Shown here: in pieces, positions 41,613 through 48,629 of the stretch
Layout of the letters: the number at the start of each line of letters is the position of its first letter
Position numbering within the stretch: position 1 is the stretch's first letter
Origin: Thalassobius sp050633445
GTDB lineage: Bacteria; Pseudomonadota; Alphaproteobacteria; Rhodobacterales; Rhodobacteraceae
Assembly: GCA_050633445.1 (NCBI GenBank)
Contig: JBOEGN010000084.1
Location: forward strand, 1 to 64,000
DNA: 64,000 bases
Direction of reading: 5' to 3'
Position numbers and translations under genes: made by a program
Notes under the pieces: generated by a model
The model's input: only the letters and a program-made list of their open reading frames with translations
Told to the model about the DNA's origin: nothing
Databases searched by the model: none

Positions 41613-42412
41613 GCCTTTCAGAGACCAAACATTTCCGATGCGAGATCAAGGACGGGATCGCGCGGATCTCTCATGACCGACCTGATCGTAAAAACCCTTT
41701 TACCTTTGATAGTTACGCAGAATTGCGCGATTGGTTCCGCGCGCTGGTCTATTCCGATGACGTGCATGCGGTGGTGATCCTGCCGAACGGTGGCAACTTC
41801 AGCTCGGGCGGGGATGTGCATGATATTATCGGTCCCCTGACGCGCATGAGCATGAAGGAATTGCTGCAATTCACCCGTATGACCGGCGATCTGGTCAAGG
41901 CGATGGTGGGCTGCGGGAAACCCATCATTGCTGCGGTGGATGGCGTCTGCGCTGGGGCTGGAGCGATCATGGCGATGGCCTCGGATCTGCGGATCGCGAC
42001 GCCAGCGGCGAAAACCGCGTTTCTGTTCAATCGCGTCGGTCTGGCCGGCTGCGATATGGGCGCCTGCGCGATGCTGCCCCGGATCATCGGTCAGGGTCGG
42101 GCGGCGGAACTGCTGTATACTGGCCGTGCCATGCGCGCAGAGGAAGGCGAACGCTGGGGGTTCTATAACTCGGTGGTCGAGGCCGACGCGCTGGACGCCG
42201 CCGCCATGAAACTGGCCGAACGCATTGTCGCGGGACCAACTTTTGCCAACTCGATGACGAAAACCATGCTGGCGCAGGAATGGTCCATGAGCCTGGAGCA
42301 AGCCATCGAGGCTGAGGCGCAGGCGCAAGCGATCTGCATGCAGGGCAATGATTTCCGCCGCGCGTATGATGCCTTTGTGGCCAAAGAAACTCCGGTATTC
42401 GAGGGCGACTGA
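41609..42412 (+). CDS. Enoyl-CoA hydratase/isomerase family protein
   Basis: A 267-residue crotonase-fold protein with oxyanion-hole segments FSSGGDVHDI and CAGAGAIMAMASDLRIA, followed by AFLFNRVGLAGCDMGACAMLPRIIG and AAELLYTG. The residue before VGLAG, where classic hydratases have the first catalytic Glu region, reads FNR, while a Glu remains in AAELL. A hydrolase- or isomerase-like member of the superfamily is therefore as possible as a true hydratase. It overlaps MarR by ATGA and the acyl-CoA dehydrogenase gene by one base. It probably handles the non-aromatic ring CoA intermediate. Confidence 0.85.
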   Translation: MSLSETKHFRCEIKDGIARISHDRPDRKNPFTFDSYAELRDWFRALVYSDDVHAVVILPNGGNFSSGGDVHDIIGPLTRMSMKELLQFTRMTGDLVKAMVGCGKPIIAAVDGVCAGAGAIMAMASDLRIATPAAKTAFLFNRVGLAGCDMGACAMLPRIIGQGRAAELLYTGRAMRAEEGERWGFYNSVVEADALDAAAMKLAERIVAGPTFANSMTKTMLAQEWSMSLEQAIEAEAQAQAICMQGNDFRRAYDAFVAKETPVFEGD

Positions 42413-43557
42413 TGGCGGATAAAACCTTTCTGACCTGGCCGTTTTTCGACGATGCGCACCGTAACTGGGCCGCCCATGTCGAAGAGGTGGCCAAGGGCCT
42501 GTCGATTGATCACGAAGACACTGACGAGGCCTGCTGCAAGCTGGTCGCCGATCTGGGCATGGCGGGCGTGTTGCAGCCGACCTCCAGCGATGATGGATCA
42601 TTCGACGTCCGCAAGCTGTGCATCGCTCGCGAGACCCTTGCGCGCCATGACGGGTTGGCCGATTTTGCCTTTGCCATGCAAGGGCTTGGCACCGGGGCGC
42701 TGACGCTGTTTGGCTCGAACGATCAAAAAGCCGCATGGCTGCCGAAAACCCGCGCAGGCAAGGCGATTTCCGCCTTTGCGCTGACCGAGCCGGGGTCGGG
42801 CTCGGACGTGGCCAATTCCACGATGACCGCCACCCGCGACGGCGAAAATTTCGTGTTGAACGGCGAAAAGACCTGGATTTCCAACGGCGGAATCGCCGAT
42901 GTTTACACCCTGTTTGCCCGCACTGGCGAGGGTCCGGGGGCCAAGGGGCTGTCCTGTTTCATCGTCACGCCGGACCTACAGGGGTTCGAGGTGGCCGAGC
43001 GTCTGGACACTATCGCTCCGCATCCGTTGGCGACTTTGCGGTTCACCGATTGCCGCGTGCCCGCCAGCGCCATGATCGGTGCGCCGGGGCAAGGGTTCAA
43101 GATTGCGATGGCGGTGCTGGACGTGTTCCGCTCGACCGTGGCGGCGGCGGCATTGGGGTTCGCGCGCCGTGCGCTGGACGAATCCGTCACCCGCGTCACC
43201 ACCCGCAAAGTGCAAGGCGCGCCGCTGTTTGATCTGCAAATGGTCCAAGGCCACATCGCCGACATGGCGCTGGACGTGGATGCTGCCGCCCTGCTGACCT
43301 ATCGCGCCGCATGGACCCGCGACATGGGCGCGCCGCGTGTCACGCGCGAGGCCGCGATGGCGAAACTCTTTGCCACCGACCAGGCGCAACAAGTCATCGA
43401 CAAGGCCGTACAACTGTTCGGCGGCGAAGGCGTTCGGTCGGGCGCCACAGTCGAAAGCCTCTACCGAGAAATCCGCGCGTTGCGCATCTACGAGGGCGCG
43501 TCAGACGTCCAGAAAATCATCATCGCCCGTCAAACACTGGCGTCCCAACAGGAGTAA
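42412..43557 (+). CDS. Acyl-CoA dehydrogenase
   Basis: A 381-residue FAD enzyme. The N-terminal helical domain is followed by signature 1 (FALTEPGSGSDVANSTMTA), the FAD-binding TWISNGGIADVYTLFA, and the C-terminal LFGGEGVRSGATVESLYRE, with IYEGASDVQKIIIARQTL containing the usual catalytic Glu position. It oxidises a CoA-bound intermediate, probably passing electrons to ETF. Coupled to its neighbours (TGATG upstream; 5 nt to the ligase gene). Confidence 0.92.
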   Translation: MADKTFLTWPFFDDAHRNWAAHVEEVAKGLSIDHEDTDEACCKLVADLGMAGVLQPTSSDDGSFDVRKLCIARETLARHDGLADFAFAMQGLGTGALTLFGSNDQKAAWLPKTRAGKAISAFALTEPGSGSDVANSTMTATRDGENFVLNGEKTWISNGGIADVYTLFARTGEGPGAKGLSCFIVTPDLQGFEVAERLDTIAPHPLATLRFTDCRVPASAMIGAPGQGFKIAMAVLDVFRSTVAAAALGFARRALDESVTRVTTRKVQGAPLFDLQMVQGHIADMALDVDAAALLTYRAAWTRDMGAPRVTREAAMAKLFATDQAQQVIDKAVQLFGGEGVRSGATVESLYREIRALRIYEGASDVQKIIIARQTLASQQE

Positions 43558-43562
43558 CCCGC

Positions 43563-45191
43563 ATGTTTCAGCCGTCTGCACATACCGACACGTTCGCACG
43601 GGACAACTTGCCCCCCGTCCCGATGTGGCCCGACCTGCTGCTGGACGGCTTTGACTATCCTGACCGTCTGAATGCGGGGGTCGAGCTGACCGACGCGATG
43701 GTGGAAAAAGGGTTCGGCGATCATACGGCGCTGATCGGCAACGGGCGGCAGCGGACCTATAAAGAGCTGACCGACTGGACCAACCGACTGGCCAATGCAC
43801 TGGTCGAGGATCTGGGCGTCAAACCGGGCAACCGGGTGATGATCCGATCGGCGAACAACCCAGCGATGGTGGCCTGCTGGCTGGCCGCGACCAAGGCAGG
43901 CGCCGTGGTGGTGAACACCATGCCGATGCTCCGGGCGGGCGAGCTGGCGAAATATGTCAGCAAGGCGCAAATCACACACGCCATTTGCGACTCGCGCCTG
44001 ATGGACGAGATGGTCGCCTGCGCCAAAGACTCGGACTATTTGGAAACCGTCGTCAGCTTTGACGGCACCGCCAATCACGACGCCGAGCTGGACCGGCTGG
44101 CGCTGGAAAAATCCGTTACCTTTCAGCCTGTTGATACAGCTCAGGACGATGTCGCACTGCTGGCTTTCACCTCGGGTTCGACAGGCGATCCCAAGGCAAC
44201 CATGCATTTTCATCGCGACCTTCTGATCATCGCGGACGGCTATGCCCGCGAAGTGTTGAATGTCGTACCCGAAGACGTGTTTGTCGGCTCACCTCCCCTG
44301 GCATTCACCTTCGGCTTGGGTGGCTTGGCCGTATTTCCACTGCGCTTCGGCGCAACGGCCACGCTGCTCGAGGCCGCCTCGCCCCCCGGTATGATCGAGA
44401 TCATCGAGAAATACCGCGCCACGGTCTGTTTCACTGCGCCAACCGCCTATCGGGTGATGCTGCAAGCGATGGAGGACGGGGCTGACCTGTCCTCGTTGCG
44501 GGCGGCCGTGTCGGCGGGCGAAACCCTGCCCAAACCTGTCTACGATGACTGGATGGACAAGACCGGCAAGCCGATGCTGGACGGGATCGGGGCCACCGAA
44601 TTGCTGCATATCTTTATCTCGAACCGGTTCGAGGATCACCGCCCCGCCTGCACCGGCAAACCCTTGAAGGGTTACAAGGCCAAGGTGCTGGCAGAGGATG
44701 GCTCCGAGGTGCCGCGCGGCACTATGGGCCGTCTGGCCGTCCAGGGTCCGATCGGGTGCCGGTATCTGCGCGGCGAACGGCAAGAGGGCTATGTTCAGGA
44801 CGGTTGGAACGTGACCGGCGACAGTTTCATCCAGGACGACGAGGGGTATTTCCACTTTGCCGCCCGCAATGATGATGTGATCGTCTCGGCCGGATACAAC
44901 ATCGCTGGCCCCGAGGTTGAAGCAGCGCTTTTGGCCCACCCTCTGGTCAGCGAATGCGCCGTCATTGGCGCCCCCGATGACGCACGCGGTCATATCGTCG
45001 AGGCGCATGTTGTGCTAAGCGCGGATACCCCCGCTGACGCCGCAACACGCAAAACTTTGCAGGATCACGTCAAAGCAACGATCGCCCCCTACAAATATCC
45101 GCGCAGTATCGTGTTTGCTGAAACCTTGCCCAAAACACCCACAGGCAAAATCCAGCGTTTCCAGATCACGCCCGTCGGTGTAGACGCATGA
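43563..45191 (+). CDS. 2-aminobenzoate (anthranilate)-CoA ligase, benzoate-CoA ligase family
   Basis: A 542-residue adenylate-forming enzyme. ATG 43563 is chosen; the frame is open further upstream but overlaps the dehydrogenase gene. AMP motif FTSGSTGDPKATMHFHRD, then GIGATELLHIFISN, DGWNVTGDSF, hinge ARNDDVIVSAGYNIAGPEVE and C-terminal catalytic Lys in KTPTGKIQRF. Overall it looks like the benzoate/2-aminobenzoate-CoA ligase group. With KynU and the monooxygenase/reductase in the same island, anthranilate is the most likely substrate; the acid specificity is inference. Confidence 0.88.
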   Translation: MFQPSAHTDTFARDNLPPVPMWPDLLLDGFDYPDRLNAGVELTDAMVEKGFGDHTALIGNGRQRTYKELTDWTNRLANALVEDLGVKPGNRVMIRSANNPAMVACWLAATKAGAVVVNTMPMLRAGELAKYVSKAQITHAICDSRLMDEMVACAKDSDYLETVVSFDGTANHDAELDRLALEKSVTFQPVDTAQDDVALLAFTSGSTGDPKATMHFHRDLLIIADGYAREVLNVVPEDVFVGSPPLAFTFGLGGLAVFPLRFGATATLLEAASPPGMIEIIEKYRATVCFTAPTAYRVMLQAMEDGADLSSLRAAVSAGETLPKPVYDDWMDKTGKPMLDGIGATELLHIFISNRFEDHRPACTGKPLKGYKAKVLAEDGSEVPRGTMGRLAVQGPIGCRYLRGERQEGYVQDGWNVTGDSFIQDDEGYFHFAARNDDVIVSAGYNIAGPEVEAALLAHPLVSECAVIGAPDDARGHIVEAHVVLSADTPADAATRKTLQDHVKATIAPYKYPRSIVFAETLPKTPTGKIQRFQITPVGVDA

Positions 45192-45239
45192 GGCGCTTCG
45201 GCGCGCCCCTGTATCCTAACAACAAAGACCAGATAGCTC

Positions 45240-45647
45240 ATGGCATTTCGCTACCCTCAGAAAGTCCTGTTCAAATATTGCGATCCGGCGGGAATTGTCT
45301 TTTTCCCACGGTATTTCGAAATGATGAACGATTGCGTCGAGACGTTTTTCTCGGATGCGCTGGACTGGCCGTTTCAACTGCTGCTGCGCACCGACGGGGT
45401 GCCCACGGCCAGCATCGAAACGCGCTTTCTGCGGCCCAGCCGGCATGGCGACATGTTGGAGCTGGCCCTGCGGGTCGAAAAAGTGGGACGCACGTCCCTG
45501 ACCTATCACATGGTCGCAGACTCAGACGGAGAGATCCGTTTCGAAACCCGCGCCACGCTGGTGCATGTAGACGGCTTGGGCAAACCCACGTCCTGGCCAG
45601 ACACGGTGCGCGAAAAACTGAAAGATTGGGAGGATAAGGCAGAATGA
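45240..45647 (+). CDS. Hot-dog-fold thioesterase (4-hydroxybenzoyl-CoA thioesterase-like)
   Basis: A 135-residue protein with YCDPAGIVFFPRYFEMMNDC, the 4HBT-family active-site segment with the catalytic-type Asp, and THM-like middle HGDMLELALRVEKVG. In CoA-dependent aromatic pathways such enzymes release CoA from dead-end or misligated thioesters. ATG 45240 lies 48 nt after the ligase gene, and its stop overlaps the Rid gene by ATGA. Confidence 0.9.
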   Translation: MAFRYPQKVLFKYCDPAGIVFFPRYFEMMNDCVETFFSDALDWPFQLLLRTDGVPTASIETRFLRPSRHGDMLELALRVEKVGRTSLTYHMVADSDGEIRFETRATLVHVDGLGKPTSWPDTVREKLKDWEDKAE

Positions 45648-46039
45648 CCCATACAACAATTCAGCCCCAGGGCTGGCTTCCGGCTAAGGGCTATGCCAAC
45701 GGTGTGTTGACCAAAGACGGTGTGCTCCATATCGGCGGACAGATTGGCTGGAACGCTGAACAGGTCTTTGAAACCCATGATTTCATTGGGCAAATGCGCC
45801 AGGCGCTGCAAAACATCCGCGCCGTGGTCGAACAGGCCGGGGGCGCGGTTCAGGATGTGACTCGCCTGACTTGGTACGTGACAGACAAGGCCGAATACCT
45901 GGCCCGTCAACGCGAAGTGGGCGAAGCCTATCGCGACGTTTTTGGCAAACATTTCCCGGCGATGTCGATGCTGGTGATTTCGGCGTTGGTCGAAGATGAG
46001 GCCCTGATCGAGATCGAGGCGACAGCCCATCTAAGCTGA
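45644..46039 (+). CDS. Rid (YjgF/YER057c)-family protein lacking the archetypal Arg
   Basis: A 131-residue single-domain Rid protein: GWLPAKGYANGVLTKDGVLHIGGQIGW opening, VEQAGGAVQDVTRLTWYVTD centre and EDEALIEIEATAHL ending. In active RidA deaminases the segment before the last strand reads (P)xRSxV with a catalytic Arg; here it is FPAMSMLVISAL, so the Arg is replaced. It is the last gene of the operon. The pathway makes amino-cyclohexene CoA intermediates with enamine character, and 2-aminomuconate deaminase is also a Rid protein, so a deaminase or protective role is plausible but needs a different active site. Confidence 0.85.
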   Translation: MTHTTIQPQGWLPAKGYANGVLTKDGVLHIGGQIGWNAEQVFETHDFIGQMRQALQNIRAVVEQAGGAVQDVTRLTWYVTDKAEYLARQREVGEAYRDVFGKHFPAMSMLVISALVEDEALIEIEATAHLS

Positions 46040-46059
46040 CACAGAGTCCGCTGAAACGC

Positions 46060-46089
46060 AAAAGGCCGCGCTGGATTGCGCGGCCTTTT
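46060..46089. terminator. Bidirectional rho-independent terminator
   Basis: A 12-bp perfect stem AAAAGGCCGCGC / GCGCGGCCTTTT (46060-46071 and 46078-46089), loop TGGATT. It lies between the converging Rid-ended operon and kynU. Confidence 0.92.
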
Positions 46090-46107
46090 CTTGTATCTGT
46101 GCACGCC

Positions 46108-47292
46108 TTAGGTGACCCGAGATTTGACCTGATATTTCGGATCTTTCCACAGCTCCTTGCCGATCACATCCTCGATAATCTCTGCTGCGCCACGAATATC
46201 ATCGGCGTCCAGATAGAGCGGCGTAAACCCAAACCGCATGATGTCCGGCGCCCGAAAATCTCCGATCAGACCGCGGTCAATCAGAGCTTGCATCGCGGCG
46301 TAACCTTCGGAAAACGCAAACGAAACCTGAGATCCCCGTGCAGCAGGATCACGCGGAGAGGCCAGTGTCAGTTGTGGGCAACGTGCCTCGACCTCTTGAA
46401 TGAACAGCTGGGACAAGTCGATCGAGGCGGCGCGAATTTCGCTCATCTCGATCCCCTCCCACACGTCCAGCGCGCTATCCAGAAGCGACAATTGCACAAT
46501 GGGCGGCGTGCCAACCCGCAACCGTTCTGTCGACATGGCGGGGCGGTATCCCAGCTCCATCGCGAAGGGCGCGTCATGGCCCATCCACCCGGCCAAAGCG
46601 GGCTGAATACTGTCCACGATATCGGGGCGGGCATAGATAAACGCAGGCGCGCCCGGCCCGCCATTAAGGTATTTATAGCTACACCCAACGGCGAATTCCG
46701 CGCCCGATCCGGCCAGATCCACCGGCACAGCGCCCGCACTATGGGCCAGATCCCAGATCATCACGGCACCAGCATCATGAGCGGCCTTGGTGATCGCGGC
46801 CATGTCATGCATCCGCCCCGAGCGATAATCCACCTGCGTCAGCATCACCACCGCCACATCCGAGCTGATCGCAGAGACCACATCCTGAGGCGCGGGCGTG
46901 CGCAGTTCATAGCCCTTGTCGATGGTCCCGATCAGCCCCTGCGCCATATATAGATCCGTGGGAAAATTGCCGCTGTCGGACAGGATCACGCGCCGGTCGG
47001 GGCGCATTTTCAGCGCGGCAGCCAGCGCCTGATAGACCTTGATCGACAGGGTGTCCCCGGTGGCGACAGAGCCTTCGGGCGCACCAATCAAACGGCCGAT
47101 CCTATCGCCCACCCGTTTGGGCAGGGAAATCCAATCGGCGCTGTTCCAGGCCCGGATCAGCTGGTCGCCCCATTCCCGCGTGATCACCTGCCCGGCGCGT
47201 TCTGCGGCCCCGCGGGGCAACGGCCCCAGGGAATTTCCGTCCAGATAGATCACGCCCTCGGGCAGATCAAACAGGTCTTTTCTGGGCAGCAT
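46108..47292 (-). CDS. kynU: Kynureninase
   Basis: A 394-residue PLP enzyme cleaving L-kynurenine to anthranilate and alanine. It opens LPRKDLFDLPEGVIYLDGNSLGPLP. PLP-site segments are SDSGNFPTDLY, WDLAHSAGAVPV and GCSYKYLNGGPGAPAF (Schiff-base Lys). ATG 47292 shares one base with the kynA stop (TGATG) and is preferred over an in-frame start 24 nt upstream inside kynA. Its product feeds the CoA ligase encoded at 43563. Confidence 0.96.
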   Translation of the reverse strand: MLPRKDLFDLPEGVIYLDGNSLGPLPRGAAERAGQVITREWGDQLIRAWNSADWISLPKRVGDRIGRLIGAPEGSVATGDTLSIKVYQALAAALKMRPDRRVILSDSGNFPTDLYMAQGLIGTIDKGYELRTPAPQDVVSAISSDVAVVMLTQVDYRSGRMHDMAAITKAAHDAGAVMIWDLAHSAGAVPVDLAGSGAEFAVGCSYKYLNGGPGAPAFIYARPDIVDSIQPALAGWMGHDAPFAMELGYRPAMSTERLRVGTPPIVQLSLLDSALDVWEGIEMSEIRAASIDLSQLFIQEVEARCPQLTLASPRDPAARGSQVSFAFSEGYAAMQALIDRGLIGDFRAPDIMRFGFTPLYLDADDIRGAAEIIEDVIGKELWKDPKYQVKSRVT

Positions 47293-48131
47293 CACAGCTC
47301 TCCTCTGAGGTTCCACAGCTCGGGGAACAGTTCGACCCCCAGCATCCGGCGCAGATATTGCACCCCCGAGGTGCCGCCAGTGCCGCGCTTGAACCCGATC
47401 ACCCGTTCGACAGTTGTGACGTGGTTAAAGCGCCAACGGCGGAAGTAGTCCTCCAGATCGACCAGTTTTTCGCCGAGTTCGTAAAGCGTCCAATAGGTTT
47501 CGATGTCTTCATAAACGACCTTCCACCGCGCCTGAATTTCGGGATCGGCAGCATGAGGCGCGTCCAGCACAGGGGCCGGCATGTTATCCTCGTGCCCGTC
47601 AACGTCGCGAAACAACAGGCGCACGACCTCGTCATAGAAACTGGGGCGCGCCAGCTCGTCGCGGAGCATCTGGTGCACATCGGGCATATGCTCGTGTGGC
47701 TGCAACATGTTGGGATTTCGGTTGCCCAGCACGTATTCGATCATCCGGTATTGATAGCTTTGAAAGCCCGAGGACGGACCCAATGCCGCGCGAAACCGTG
47801 TGTAATCCGCCGGAGTCATGGTCCGCAGCACGTCCCACGCATTGTTCAGCTGTTCGAAAATCCGGCTGACCCGCGCCAGCATCTTGAACATCGTGGCGGT
47901 GTCGCCTGACAGCAATGCCTGGCGCGCGGCGGCCATTTCGTGAATGGCCAGCTTCATCCACAGCTCACTGGTCTGGTGCTGGATCACGAACAGCATTTCG
48001 TCATGCGCATCGCTTTGCGGATGCTGCTGGTCCAGCAACATATCCAGATGCAGATAGTCGCCATAAGACATCGCGTCCTGAAACGACATCTTCGCCCCGT
48101 CCGTGCGGGGGTTATACGGATCAGAGCTCAT
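47292..48131 (-). CDS. kynA: Tryptophan 2,3-dioxygenase
   Basis: A 279-residue haem enzyme opening the indole ring of L-Trp to N-formylkynurenine. Motifs: YGDYLHLDMLL, FVIQHQTSELWMKL (distal His and substrate-binding residues), PSSGFQSYQYRMIEY, RWRFNHVTTVERVIG (haem-ligand His) and KRGTGGTSGVQYLR. Length is normal for bacterial TDO. It is third in the operon ACMR-marR-kynA-kynU on the minus strand, 21 nt after marR. Confidence 0.97.
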   Translation of the reverse strand: MSSDPYNPRTDGAKMSFQDAMSYGDYLHLDMLLDQQHPQSDAHDEMLFVIQHQTSELWMKLAIHEMAAARQALLSGDTATMFKMLARVSRIFEQLNNAWDVLRTMTPADYTRFRAALGPSSGFQSYQYRMIEYVLGNRNPNMLQPHEHMPDVHQMLRDELARPSFYDEVVRLLFRDVDGHEDNMPAPVLDAPHAADPEIQARWKVVYEDIETYWTLYELGEKLVDLEDYFRRWRFNHVTTVERVIGFKRGTGGTSGVQYLRRMLGVELFPELWNLRGEL

Positions 48132-48152
48132 GCAGAGACCTCCTGCCAGTGT

Positions 48153-48629
48153 TTATGTATCGTTTTCCAGATGCTCGGTCAGGTGATCCAGGCGCAGGAT
48201 CATGCCATCAACATCATCCGCATCCAGCCCGCCGAGGATCTCGTTGATCCAGGCTTCATGCGCAGAGGCATGTTGCGCAAACAGCTCTTGTCCACGCGGC
48301 GTCAACCGCACCAGATTGGCCCTCCGGTCACCCGGCACCGCCACGCGCAGCGCCAGCCCCTCTTGGGTCAGCTTGTCCACAATGCCGGTGACATTGCCGT
48401 TCGAAACGCGCAACAGCTTGGAAATCTCGCTCATCTTCAGCCCATCCGGGGCCCGCGACAGCGCCGACATCACATCAAAACGCGGCAGCGTCCAATCGCA
48501 TTCGCTGCGCAGGCGGCGGCGGATTTCCCCCTCGACCAAACTACTGGCTTTCAGCAGCTTCAACCACAGGCGCAAGCGTTCCTTCGAGATCGGCTGCGCC
48601 TCTGGGGTGGGGTTGGACTTGGTGTTCAT
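48153..48629 (-). CDS. MarR-family regulator, second paralogue of the island
   Basis: A 158-residue protein closely resembling the MarR at 41145: RLRLWLKLLKASSLVEGEIRR, LPRFDVMSALSRAPDG, LLRVSNGNVTGIVDKL and EGLALRVAVPGDRRANLVRL. The identical recognition core VSNGNVTGIVD suggests both bind the same DNA motif. It overlaps the monooxygenase/reductase gene by ATGA and precedes kynA, so each half of the pathway carries its own copy. It could sense kynurenine, anthranilate or its CoA ester. Confidence 0.88.
   Translation of the reverse strand: MNTKSNPTPEAQPISKERLRLWLKLLKASSLVEGEIRRRLRSECDWTLPRFDVMSALSRAPDGLKMSEISKLLRVSNGNVTGIVDKLTQEGLALRVAVPGDRRANLVRLTPRGQELFAQHASAHEAWINEILGGLDADDVDGMILRLDHLTEHLENDT

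Noticed and set aside
43311..43562. A longer 5' extension of the CoA-ligase gene
   Set aside because: The extension lies in the acyl-CoA dehydrogenase coding region and has no family similarity; ATG 43563 gives the normal length.
42412..45191. Benzoyl-CoA or phenylacetyl-CoA epoxidase pathway
   Set aside because: No boxA/boxB or paa genes are present; kynU and the fused monooxygenase/reductase point to 2-aminobenzoyl-CoA.
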